A DNA stretch of 64,000 bases from UBA7672 sp965229115 (GTDB taxonomy: Bacteria; Pseudomonadota; Alphaproteobacteria; Caulobacterales; Hyphomonadaceae): assembly GCA_965229115.1 (NCBI GenBank), contig CBDDIR010000003.1:2294001-2358000 (forward strand), in the 5' to 3' direction. The translations under genes and the position numbers were made by a program. Positions 8,181 to 15,533 of this stretch are shown one piece after another; position 1 is the stretch's first letter, and each line of letters opens with the position of its first letter. Below the pieces are notes generated by a model. The model made no database searches. It saw only the letters and a program-made list of their open reading frames with translations, and was not told the DNA's origin.

Positions 8181-10352
8181 ATGCGCGCCTACCTGATGAC
8201 GCTCGCTGCGGCTGCGTCCGCCATGGCTCTGGGCCTCGCGGCCTGCAACAACACACCTGCTCTCGGTGTGGACAAGACCAACCCCGTCGGCGCCGCCGCC
8301 GTCACCAGCGATCGCCTCATCAACGCCCAGCGCGAAAACGGCTCCTGGCTCGCGACCGGTCTCAACTATCACGAAGACCGCTTCTCGAAGCTCACGCAGA
8401 TCAACGACACAAACGTCGGCCAGCTCGGCCTGTCCTGGTATGCCGACATCGACACCGAGCGCGGTCAGGAATCCACGCCCATCATCGTCGATGGCGTCAT
8501 GTACCTCACCACCGCCTGGTCGATGGTCAAAGCATACGACATCAGGACCGGCGCGCAGCTCTGGGCCTACGATCCGGCGATCGATCGCGCCAAGGGCAAC
8601 GACGCCTGCTGCGACGTGGTCAACCGCGGCGTCGCCGCCTGGAACGGCAAGATCTATCTCGGCGCACTCGACGGCCGCCTGATCGCGCTCGATGGCAAGA
8701 CCGGCGCTGTCGTCTGGTCGAAGCAGACCACCGACACCTCGCTCCCCTACACGATCACCGGCGTGCCGCGCATCGTGAAGGGCAAGGTCGTCATCGGCAA
8801 CGGCGGCGCCGAATACCGCGTGCGTGGCTACGTCACCGCCTACGACGCCGAAACCGGTGAGCAGGCCTGGCGCTGGTGGTCGGTTCCCGGCAACCCGGCC
8901 GAACAATTCGAACAGCCCGAACTCGCAGAAGCCGCCAAGACCTGGAAGGGCGAATGGTGGAAGCTCGGCGGCGGCGGCACCGTCTGGGACGGCATGGCCT
9001 ACGACCCTGAGCTCGACACGCTCTACGTCGGCACCGGCAACGGCACGCCGTGGAACCAGAACCTCCGCAGCCCGGGCGGCGGCGACAACCTCTACCTGTC
9101 GTCCATCGTCGCGCTCGATCCGAACACCGGCAAATACAAGTGGCACTACCAGACCACGCCGGGCGAGACCTGGGACTACACGGCCACCCAGCCGATCATG
9201 ATCGCCGACCTGAAATATCCCGAAGGCAAGCGCCGCGTCGTCATGCAGGCGCCGAAGAACGGCTTCTTCTACGTCCTCGACGCGAAGACCGGCAAACTGC
9301 TCAACGCCAACAAGTTCGCGCCGCTCACCTGGGCAACCCACGTCGACATGACGACGGGCCGCCCGGTCGAAGTGCCCGAAGCCCGCTTCGACACCACCGG
9401 CGTCCCCACGGTCGTCGCCCCGCAGGCGCTCGGCATGCACAACTGGCATCCGATGGCCTTCAGCCAGGATACCGGCCTCGTCTATCTGCCGGTCACCGTC
9501 TCGGCCGCCACCTATTCGCCGACCAAGCCGGCCGACTTCAAGGTCAACCTCAATGGCTGGAACACCGGCATCGGCTTCTCGGCTGGTCCGGGCGTCACGC
9601 CGGTCATCGCCGGCGGCAAGCCGACCGTGCAGGACAGCTACCTCCTCGCCTGGGACCCGGTCACCGGCACGGAGAAATTCCGCATCAAGAACGAGATCTA
9701 TGGCGCGTCCGGCGTGCTCGCCACGCAGGGCAACCTGATCTTCTCGGGCAACCACAAGGGCGAGTTCGTCGCCTACGACGCCCGTGACGGCAAGAAGCTC
9801 TGGACCGCACCGGTCCAGGCCCGCGTCGTCGCCGCCGCCGCCACCTACACGGTTGATGGCGAACAGCAGGTCGCCATCCTCACCGGCGCACGCGGTCTCC
9901 CCGTTGGCCAGATCCGCACCAACCCGCAGAGCGCCAACAACTCGCGCATCCTCGTCTACAAGATCGGCGGCAAGGCCACCCTGCCCGCCACCATGCCGAC
10001 GACGACCGCCGGCGGCGCAGCCGTTAAAGTGAAGATCGACCCGCCGCTCCTCACCGCCAACAACGAGACGGTCGCATCGGGTGAAGGCCTCTTCGCCGCC
10101 AACTGCGCCGTCTGCCACGGCGCCACCGTCGTCCCCGCCTCAGGCTCCATCGCCCCCGACCTGCGCTACTCAGCCCTGCTGAACGCACGCGGCGGCTGGA
10201 ACGGCGCCGTCCGCGACGGCGACCGCGCCCAACGCGGCATGCCCGGCTTCAAGGACTCGCTCACCGAAGAGCAAACCGACGCCATCATGCAATACGTCAT
10301 CAAACGCGCCAACGACGAGAAAGCCGCCCAGGAAGCCGCCTCCAAGCCGTAA
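8181..10352 (+). CDS. PQQ-dependent quinohemoprotein alcohol dehydrogenase
   Basis: A 723-residue periplasmic type II alcohol dehydrogenase. A lipoprotein-type signal ends GLAAC (Cys 22). The eight-bladed propeller carries W-motif repeats such as VNRGVAAWNGKIYLGALDGRL and the vicinal Cys pair DACCD (143-144) that caps the PQQ site. The C-terminal c-type haem domain has CAVCHG and a later Met-containing GMPGF, the usual axial-ligand context. The enzyme oxidises primary alcohols and passes electrons from PQQ to haem c and on to a cytochrome or oxidase. No PQQ-synthesis or partner cytochrome gene lies beside it, so PQQ must come from elsewhere in the genome or from the medium. A terminator follows directly. 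Confidence 0.94.
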   Translation: MRAYLMTLAAAASAMALGLAACNNTPALGVDKTNPVGAAAVTSDRLINAQRENGSWLATGLNYHEDRFSKLTQINDTNVGQLGLSWYADIDTERGQESTPIIVDGVMYLTTAWSMVKAYDIRTGAQLWAYDPAIDRAKGNDACCDVVNRGVAAWNGKIYLGALDGRLIALDGKTGAVVWSKQTTDTSLPYTITGVPRIVKGKVVIGNGGAEYRVRGYVTAYDAETGEQAWRWWSVPGNPAEQFEQPELAEAAKTWKGEWWKLGGGGTVWDGMAYDPELDTLYVGTGNGTPWNQNLRSPGGGDNLYLSSIVALDPNTGKYKWHYQTTPGETWDYTATQPIMIADLKYPEGKRRVVMQAPKNGFFYVLDAKTGKLLNANKFAPLTWATHVDMTTGRPVEVPEARFDTTGVPTVVAPQALGMHNWHPMAFSQDTGLVYLPVTVSAATYSPTKPADFKVNLNGWNTGIGFSAGPGVTPVIAGGKPTVQDSYLLAWDPVTGTEKFRIKNEIYGASGVLATQGNLIFSGNHKGEFVAYDARDGKKLWTAPVQARVVAAAATYTVDGEQQVAILTGARGLPVGQIRTNPQSANNSRILVYKIGGKATLPATMPTTTAGGAAVKVKIDPPLLTANNETVASGEGLFAANCAVCHGATVVPASGSIAPDLRYSALLNARGGWNGAVRDGDRAQRGMPGFKDSLTEEQTDAIMQYVIKRANDEKAAQEAASKP

Positions 10353-10378
10353 GAGCCTCTACACCACAAACGACAAGA

Positions 10379-10404
10379 GGCCCGCGGACACCCGCGGGCC
10401 TTTT
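10379..10404 (+). terminator. Intrinsic terminator of the PQQ dehydrogenase gene
   Basis: Nine-base perfect stem GGCCCGCGG/CCGCGGGCC with loop ACAC, followed at once by TTTTC. It lies 26 bases past the stop codon. Confidence 0.9.
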
Positions 10405-10510
10405 CATTTCGGCCCTCTGCGCCCGCCTCTTCCCCCTCCCCACAACTGCCCTTATAAGCCCCGCCCATTGGTCTGGTGTGCGTTGCGCCACCCCCATGGA
10501 GAAACACGCG

Positions 10511-12145
10511 ATGCTCCGCATCCAGGAACTGAAGCTGCCGCTCGATCATGCCGAGCCCGCGCTGCGCCAGGCGATCGTCAAACGCCTCTCGATTTCGGAT
10601 CAGGCCCTCACCGCATTCACCATCTTCAAGCGCGCCTATGACGCGCGGAAGACGTCGGCCATCCAGCTCATCTACACGATCGACTGCGAGCTGAAGGACG
10701 AAGCCGCCGTCCTCAAGCGTCTGGAAAAAGACAAGCAGATCGGCCGCACGCCGGACATCTCCTACAAACAGGTCGCCAAGGCCCCCGCGACCGGCAACCG
10801 CCCGGTCGTCGTCGGCATGGGCCCGTGCGGCCTCTTTGCCGGCCTCATCCTCGCCGAGATGGGCTTCAACCCGATCATCCTCGAACGCGGCAAGATCGTC
10901 CGCGAGCGCACCGTCGATACCTTCAAGTTCTGGCGCAAGGCCGTGCTCAACCCCGCCTCCAACGCCCAGTTCGGCGAAGGCGGCGCCGGCACTTTCTCCG
11001 ACGGCAAGCTCTATTCGCAGATCAAGGACCCGCGCCATCTCGGCCGCAAGGTCCTCACCGAATTCGTCGAAGCCGGCGCGCCCGAAGAAATCCTCTTCGT
11101 CTCGAAACCCCACATCGGCACCTTCCGCCTCGTCTCGATGATCGAGCACATGCGCGAGAAGATCGAACGCCTCGGCGGCGAGATCCGCTTCCAGCAACAG
11201 GTCACCGACATTCTCCTTCACGACCGCAATGGCGAGAAACATGTCGCCGGCGTCGTGCTCCAGACTGGCGAGACGATCGAAACCACCCACGTCGTCATGG
11301 CCCTCGGCCACTCCGCCCGCGACACGTTCGAGATGCTGCACAATCGCGGCGTCTTCTTCGAGGCCAAGCCCTTCTCGATCGGCGTCCGCATCGAGCATCC
11401 GCAATCGATCATCGACTGCGCCCGCTTCGGCGCGAAGAACGCCGGTCACCCCATCCTCGGCGCCGCCGACTACAAGCTCGCCCACCACGCCGCCAACGGC
11501 CGCAGCGTCTATTCCTTCTGCATGTGCCCGGGCGGCACCGTCGTCGCCGCAGCCTCCGAACCCGGCCGCCTCGTCACCAACGGCATGAGCCAGTATTCGC
11601 GCAAAGAGCGCAACGCCAACGCCGGCATCGTCGTTGGTGTAACGCCCGAGGACTTTCCCGGAGATGCGCGCACCAACCCGCTCGCCGGCATCGCCTTCCA
11701 GCGCCACTGGGAAGAGCAAGCCTACATCGCCGGCGGCTCCTCCTGGATGGCCCCCGCCCAGCTCCTCGGCGACTTCCTCGCCAACCGCCCGTCCACCGAA
11801 CTCCGCTCGGTCACGCCCTCCTACAAGCCCGGCGTCACCATGACAGACCTCAACCTCTGCCTGCCGGAATATGCCACGACAGCCATGCGCGAAGCCCTCG
11901 CCGCCTTCGGCCGCCAGATCCCCGGCTACGCCATGGATGACGCCGTCATGACCGGCGTTGAAACGCGCACCTCAAGCCCCATCCGCATGACGCGCGGCGA
12001 GGACTTCCAGTCGCTGAATGTGAAGGGGCTCTATCCCGCCGGAGAAGGCGCAGGCTATGCTGGCGGCATCCTCTCCGCGTCCGTGGACGGAATCAAAATA
12101 GCGGAAGCCGTGGCTTTGTCAGCCACGGCCCGCCTAGCAGCATAA
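10511..12145 (+). CDS. FAD-dependent dehydrogenase (COG2509-like)
   Basis: A 544-residue flavoprotein. Residues 1-85 form a basic, likely RNA- or partner-binding N-terminal region. The FAD-binding Rossmann motif VVGMGPCGLFAGLILAEMG follows near residue 97, then the conserved GEGGAGTFSDGKLYSQI block, and a C-terminal GEGAGYAGGILSASVDG that closes the FAD site. This matches the uncharacterised COG2509 dehydrogenases; the reaction is unknown. ATG 10511 is preferred over upstream ATGs at 10478 and 10496 because a GGAG lies nine bases before it and the product then starts MLRIQELKLPL as family members do. It converges on the DUF883 gene. Confidence 0.88.
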   Translation: MLRIQELKLPLDHAEPALRQAIVKRLSISDQALTAFTIFKRAYDARKTSAIQLIYTIDCELKDEAAVLKRLEKDKQIGRTPDISYKQVAKAPATGNRPVVVGMGPCGLFAGLILAEMGFNPIILERGKIVRERTVDTFKFWRKAVLNPASNAQFGEGGAGTFSDGKLYSQIKDPRHLGRKVLTEFVEAGAPEEILFVSKPHIGTFRLVSMIEHMREKIERLGGEIRFQQQVTDILLHDRNGEKHVAGVVLQTGETIETTHVVMALGHSARDTFEMLHNRGVFFEAKPFSIGVRIEHPQSIIDCARFGAKNAGHPILGAADYKLAHHAANGRSVYSFCMCPGGTVVAAASEPGRLVTNGMSQYSRKERNANAGIVVGVTPEDFPGDARTNPLAGIAFQRHWEEQAYIAGGSSWMAPAQLLGDFLANRPSTELRSVTPSYKPGVTMTDLNLCLPEYATTAMREALAAFGRQIPGYAMDDAVMTGVETRTSSPIRMTRGEDFQSLNVKGLYPAGEGAGYAGGILSASVDGIKIAEAVALSATARLAA

Positions 12146-12154
12146 GAAGTCTGC

Positions 12155-12442
12155 TTAGTCTTCCTTGCGCAGCATGATGACCGCAGCCACCACCGCGCCA
12201 ACCGCCGCGCCGATCGCGAGCGTGCGGAGCGGATGCTCCTTCACTTCGCTACGGACAAACTTCACGGCTTTCTTGCCGCTGCGCACAGCCTGATCGGCTG
12301 CTTCGCCAGCGAACTCACGTGCACGCTCCGACGTATCGCCGAATGCGCGGCGCGCCTTTTCCGAAAAATCCGACATATCTTCCGCCACCCTTCCGGCCAG
12401 CTCGCTGACCGTTCCATTGCTGTTCTTCTGCGCAGTCGCCAT
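12155..12442 (-). CDS. DUF883/ElaB-YqjD-like membrane-anchored protein
   Basis: A 95-residue protein with a long amphipathic, Ala/Glu-rich coiled-coil region (about residues 10-70), then the signature KEHPLRTLAIGAAVGAVVAAVIMLRKED: a conserved hydrophobic Gly-zipper helix and charged tail. Members such as YqjD and ElaB are inner-membrane proteins that associate with ribosomes in stationary phase or stress. ATG 12442 has a GGAGGG site nine bases upstream. The gene is monocistronic and convergent with the flavoprotein. Confidence 0.82.
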   Translation of the reverse strand: MATAQKNSNGTVSELAGRVAEDMSDFSEKARRAFGDTSERAREFAGEAADQAVRSGKKAVKFVRSEVKEHPLRTLAIGAAVGAVVAAVIMLRKED

Positions 12443-12624
12443 GCTCTTAGCCCTCCACTCGTCCGGTCCAGAATGCCCGGTTCGGTGAAAGGTTCCGTTG
12501 CGTAGCAAGACAACGCGAAACGAAGTCTATCGCATCGCCCTGCCGCCCAACCAGCGGCCGGCCCTGCCTCCCCGCAAATAAAACCCTCGCGTTTCGGGCG
12601 AATGAAGAAAGTTCGACAAATCCA

Positions 12625-12668
12625 TTGACGTCCATAACCGACAGGTTATTATAACTCATCGGTTATGG
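12625..12668 (+). promoter_or_regulatory. Promoter and palindromic operator of the ArsR/SRPBCC operon
   Basis: TTGACG (12625-12630) is a good -35 element, and TTATAA (12649-12654) or an overlapping TATTAT fits the -10. Over it lies a perfect ten-base inverted repeat, CCATAACCGA (12632-12641) and TCGGTTATGG (12659-12668). ATAACC-GACA-GGTTAT inside it adds a third half-site. The arms cover the core promoter, as expected for autorepression by the downstream winged-helix regulator. The assignment to that regulator is inference from position. Confidence 0.75.
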
Positions 12669-12678
12669 ATATACGAAC

Positions 12679-13035
12679 ATGACACCTTCACAACGCCTCG
12701 ACGCAACGTTCGCCGCTCTGGCCGATCCGACGCGTCGCGCCATCCTCGCCCGCCTCTCGCAAGGCGAGGCCTCCGTCGCCGAACTCGCCGAACCCTTTGC
12801 CATGAGCCAGCCCGCCATCTCGAAACACCTCAAGGTTCTCGAAAACGCCGGCCTCATCTCCACCGCGCAATCCGCCCAGCGCCGCCCCCGCAAGATCGAA
12901 GCGGCGCCCCTCGCAGAAGCCAACGCCTGGCTCGAGGAATACCGCCAGTTCTGGGAGCGCCGTTACAGCGCCCTCGACGAACTCCTTGGCCAACTCCAGG
13001 CCAAGCCCCCGAAATCAAAACGCAAACGCCACTAA
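12679..13035 (+). CDS. ArsR/SmtB-like winged-helix regulator
   Basis: A 118-residue winged-helix protein starting MTPSQRLDATFAALADPTRRAILARL, the standard ArsR opening helices, with recognition helix region MSQPAISKHLKVLENAGLI and wing SAQRRPRKIEAAPL. It has no Cys or His pair for metal, so it belongs to the non-metal group found beside SRPBCC genes. It probably represses its own operon through the palindrome that overlaps the promoter. It is the first gene of a four-gene run (regulator, two SRPBCC, DUF1801). Confidence 0.93.
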   Translation: MTPSQRLDATFAALADPTRRAILARLSQGEASVAELAEPFAMSQPAISKHLKVLENAGLISTAQSAQRRPRKIEAAPLAEANAWLEEYRQFWERRYSALDELLGQLQAKPPKSKRKRH

Positions 13036-13074
13036 AGCGAATTCCAGCCCAAAGAATTCCAGAAAGGAAACGAC

Positions 13075-13590
13075 ATGCAGGCCCTCATCGACAAAGCCCA
13101 GGTCTCCTTGCCCAGCGACACCGAAGTCCGCGTCACGCGCGACTTCAAGGCCCCAAGCACTCTCGTCTGGCAGGCCCACACCGATCCCAAACTCATCAAG
13201 CGCTGGATGCTCGGCCCGCCCGGCTGGTCGATGCCGGTGTGCGAGGTCGACCTGCGCCTCGGCGGCAAATACCGCTGGCGCTGGAAGTCGGATGAGAACG
13301 GCGCCGAGTTCGGCTTCTTCGGCGAGTTCACCAGGGTCGACGCGCACGCCACGCTCGCCCACACCGAATACTACGATCCCGGCACGATGACCGCCGACAT
13401 GGACACCAGCAAGCCGGCGATCGTCACCAACACCTTCACCGAAAAGAACGGCGTCACCACGCTCGTCGTGCTGATGGACTTCGGCTCGAAGGAAGCGCGC
13501 GACATGGCCGTCTCCACCGGCATGACCGACGGCATGGAAATGGGCTACCAGCGCCTCGACAAGCTCTACGCCGAACAGCAGGGGAATTGA
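13075..13590 (+). CDS. SRPBCC (AHSA1-like) domain protein, copy 1
   Basis: A 171-residue START/SRPBCC-fold protein. Hallmarks are EVRVTRDFKAPSTLVWQAHTDPKLIKRWM near the N-terminus, the GGKYRWRW strand and GFFGEFTRVD, followed by the long C-terminal helix (GMTDGMEMGYQRLDKLYAEQ). The fold makes a deep hydrophobic pocket; ligands are unknown. AGGA precedes the start at a good distance. It lies 39 bases after the regulator and one base before its paralogue, indicating an operon formed by tandem duplication. Confidence 0.92.
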   Translation: MQALIDKAQVSLPSDTEVRVTRDFKAPSTLVWQAHTDPKLIKRWMLGPPGWSMPVCEVDLRLGGKYRWRWKSDENGAEFGFFGEFTRVDAHATLAHTEYYDPGTMTADMDTSKPAIVTNTFTEKNGVTTLVVLMDFGSKEARDMAVSTGMTDGMEMGYQRLDKLYAEQQGN

Positions 13591-13591
13591 G

Positions 13592-14098
13592 ATGCCAAAA
13601 CCTCTTGAAGTCTCCCTGCCCAGCGACACCGAAATCCGCGTCACGCGAGACTTCGCCGCCCCGCGCAAGCTTGTCTGGCAGGCGCATGTCGATCCGAAAC
13701 TGTTTCAGCGCTGGATCGGCGGCTATCAGGGCTGGTCGATGCCGGTGTGCGAAATGGATGTCCGCACCGGCGGCAAGTATCGCTGGCGCTGGCGCATGGA
13801 CGAAAGCGGCCAGGAATTCGGCTTCTTCGGCGAGTTCCGCGAAGTCGAAGCGCCCTCCCACATGGTCCAGGTCGAACACTACGACCCCGGCACGATGGGC
13901 GGCGCGATGGATGCCAGCAGCCCGACGATCAACCGCACAAGCTTCTCCGAAAAGAACGGCGTCACCACGCTGGTCACGCTGATCAAATACGCCTCGAAGG
14001 AAGCACGCGACGCTGCCATCTCCACCGGCATGACCGACGGCATGGAGACGAGCTACCAACGCCTCGACACGCTCGTCGTGGAACAACAGGAAAGCTGA
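13592..14098 (+). CDS. SRPBCC (AHSA1-like) domain protein, copy 2
   Basis: A 168-residue paralogue of the preceding gene; the segments PSDTEIRVTRDFAAP, GWSMPVCEMD, GGKYRWRW, GFFGEF and STGMTDGME align without gaps. Its ATG starts one base after the upstream TGA, so translation is probably coupled. The two proteins could form a heterodimer or bind related hydrophobic ligands, which the sequence does not decide. Confidence 0.92.
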   Translation: MPKPLEVSLPSDTEIRVTRDFAAPRKLVWQAHVDPKLFQRWIGGYQGWSMPVCEMDVRTGGKYRWRWRMDESGQEFGFFGEFREVEAPSHMVQVEHYDPGTMGGAMDASSPTINRTSFSEKNGVTTLVTLIKYASKEARDAAISTGMTDGMETSYQRLDTLVVEQQES

Positions 14099-14107
14099 GC
14101 CGGCGCC

Positions 14108-14542
14108 ATGGCGGTCAAACCCAAAAAGCCAGCTTCAAAGAAAGCAGCCGCCACGCCCAAGAAGGCGCCCGCATCAGAAGATGCCGGCGCCTTCATGGCC
14201 GCCCTCGACCATCCCCTGAAAGCAGACATCGAAACCGTCCGCAAACTCATCCTCTCCGCCTCTCCCGAAATCGCAGACGGCGTAAAGTGGAACTCGATCA
14301 GCTTCCGCCACACCGACTGGTTCGCCACGGTGAACCTCCGCTCGACCACCACGATCCAGCTCGTCATGCACACCGGCGCAAAGGCCAAGGAAAATCCCGA
14401 CTTCACCATCCCGGACGAAAACGGCCTCCTGGTCTGGCTAACCAAGGACCGCGCGCTGGCCACCCTGGGCTCAGGCAAAACGCTCAAGGCAAACGCCAAA
14501 GCCTTCACCGCAATCGTAAAAGCCTGGATCAAATACGTCTGA
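14108..14542 (+). CDS. DUF1801 domain protein
   Basis: A 144-residue DUF1801 protein with a Lys/Ala-rich, probably disordered N-terminus (residues 1-25), then the domain: DHPLKADIETVRKLILSASPEIADGVKWNSISFRHTDWFATVNL and KALATLGSGKTLKANAKAFTAIVKAWI near the end. Nine bases separate it from the second SRPBCC gene, making it the last gene of the ArsR-controlled operon. This gene neighbourhood is common, but the joint function is unknown. Confidence 0.85.
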   Translation: MAVKPKKPASKKAAATPKKAPASEDAGAFMAALDHPLKADIETVRKLILSASPEIADGVKWNSISFRHTDWFATVNLRSTTTIQLVMHTGAKAKENPDFTIPDENGLLVWLTKDRALATLGSGKTLKANAKAFTAIVKAWIKYV

Positions 14543-14548
14543 GCCCAC

Positions 14549-14671
14549 GCGCCCGTCCTTCGACGGACGCCGCTCCGCGGCTGCTCAGGATGAGCGCTAC
14601 AGGAAGGCTAGTGGTTTAGCGCTCATCCTGAGCAGCGCAGCTTCGCTGCGCGTCCGTCGAAGGACGAGCGC
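14549..14671. repeat. Inverted pair of family A palindromic repeats (copies 2 and 3)
   Basis: Copy 2 (14549-14597) is on the minus strand with inner hairpin GCCGC-TCC-GCGGC. Copy 3 (14619-14671) is on the plus strand with inner hairpin GCGCAGC-TTC-GCTGCGC. Outer stems are GCGCTCATCC with GGACGGGCGC or GGACGAGCGC. The two face each other across 21 bases, like a BIME unit of REP sequences. Confidence 0.88.
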
Positions 14672-14690
14672 GTGCTCACCAAACACCGGT

Positions 14691-14821
14691 TTGGGGGATA
14701 GTGGTGATGCAGAACTGTAGGACAGCCAAAAATCATCCCGAACAAACTCAACAGCTTGCAGCCCCAGGTTGGGGGATAGAGCCCCGCAGAATCTACGGCG
14801 CCGTGAACCGCCCCTATAATC
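14691..14821 (+). repeat. Dispersed repeat, family C, copy 1
   Basis: About 130 bp shared with 32152-32280. Common blocks are TTGGGGGAT near the left end, CTGTAGGACA, AATCATCCCGAACAA, the stretch around GAGCC-CGCAGA-TCTACG and a right end CTATAATC or GTATTATC. The middle differs between copies. No coding potential is evident. Confidence 0.75.
14815..14820 (+). promoter_or_regulatory. Perfect -10 box before the structured RNA
   Basis: TATAAT, placed so that transcription would begin near 14827-14828, exactly at the first base of a ten-base helix of the predicted RNA. No convincing -35 is visible at the usual spacing. The box is the right end of a family C repeat. Confidence 0.45.
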
Positions 14822-14827
14822 ATCCCC

Positions 14828-15211
14828 GCACCCACATGAGGGAGGTCCAGGAGACGTCCGAAACTCTGGATGTGGGTGCGTTGGCCGGCGTGGCTATCGA
14901 GGCGTCAGCGCGGAGAGGGGTGAGGATCTCTCTTCGGACAGCACAGCGAGGAAGTCCTGCGGGGAACGTCCCGTGGGGCGAAACGAACTTCGAACGGCAT
15001 GGCCTCCGGGGGATGTGAAACCGGAGGGGCCAGGGGGACGGTCGGTTAGGCCCCCTGACACGCTGAACCGGGTGAACAGGCACGGAGCTAAGGCGCCAGG
15101 GGCAACGACGTACCCTGGAAGACCGAGACAACTCCTCATGCGGCTGAACCGGGACAAACGGCCAGACACGGGGCGCGTGAAGACGCGCATCAGCTGATCC
15201 ACGAGATCAGC
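14828..15211 (+). ncRNA. Unidentified highly structured RNA (candidate)
   Basis: This region has no plausible gene but many strong helices in order. They are GCACCCACAT (14828) with ATGTGGGTGC (14870); GGCCTCCGG (15001) with CCGGAGGGGCC (15021); CAGGGGG (15031) with CCCCCTG (15051); CCAGGGG (15096) with CCCTGG (15113); GCGCGT-GAAG-ACGCGC (15173-15188), a GNRA-like loop; and GCTGATC with GATCAGC (15193-15211). GTGAAA and GTGAA loops recur. A perfect TATAAT sits just upstream. It lacks the universal RNase P core and the tmRNA T-arm. A remnant of group II intron domain I is one possibility (GTGCG at 14876), but no domain V or reverse transcriptase is present. Confidence 0.5.
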
Positions 15212-15352
15212 ACAGGCACTACCCACGGCGTGACTTCATGCGCCCCGCTCCCTCAAAGGGGAGAGACGACAACAAGCATCCCGCAGGACATCGGTCCGTG
15301 CGAACGAGATCAGCTGTTTGAAATTCAGTCCACACGCACCGCTCGCGCGGTA

Positions 15353-15510
15353 GCTCTTCCCCCGTTTACGGGGGAAGTGGATCGGCGCGAAGCGACGAAA
15401 CGATGGGGGCGAGTCGGATTCACGGGGTGAAGACCGCACACAGATGCGGACGTAACCCGCCCCCATCCCGGCTTCGCCGTACTTCCCCCGCTTCGCAGGG
15501 GAAGAGCTTC
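15353..15510. repeat. Inverted pair of family B repeats (copies 1 and 2)
   Basis: The left copy (about 15353-15412, plus strand) contains CTCTTCCCCCGTTTACGGGG, GAAGTGGATCGGCGCGAAGC and GATGGGGGCG. The right copy (15458-15510) is its inverse with different inner stems. The stretch between the copies and the RNA (15212-15352) shows no gene; one hairpin, CTCCC-TCAAA-GGGGAG, lies near 15249. Confidence 0.8.
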
Positions 15511-15533
15511 ACCTCACGCGACTGCCCAGCGCC

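Noticed and set aside
7887..10118. 743-codon open frame on the minus strand
   Set aside because: It lies wholly antisense to the PQQ dehydrogenase and is an effect of high GC and codon bias; the product is low-complexity Gly/Asp/Val/Arg with no domain.
10166..11719. 517-codon minus-strand open frame
   Set aside because: Antisense to the COG2509-like flavoprotein; composition is that of a shadow frame.
14549..14671. Family A repeats as simple transcription terminators
   Set aside because: They have no T-runs, occur in inverted pairs and in long intergenic regions, and share conserved non-stem blocks; termination may be a side effect.
14843..14859. Cobalamin riboswitch B12 box
   Set aside because: GTCCAGGAGACGTCC is close to the B12 box, but it lies at the start of the fold inside a helix, and the rest of the riboswitch core and a B12 gene are absent.
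14828..15211. RNase P RNA or tmRNA
   Set aside because: GAGGAAGTCC at about 14948 recalls the RNase P P4 strand, but the full universal sequence GAGGAAAGTCCGGGC and the 3' ACAGAA partner are missing. For tmRNA there is no T-arm GGTTCGA, no CCA end and no alphaproteobacterial tag reading frame.
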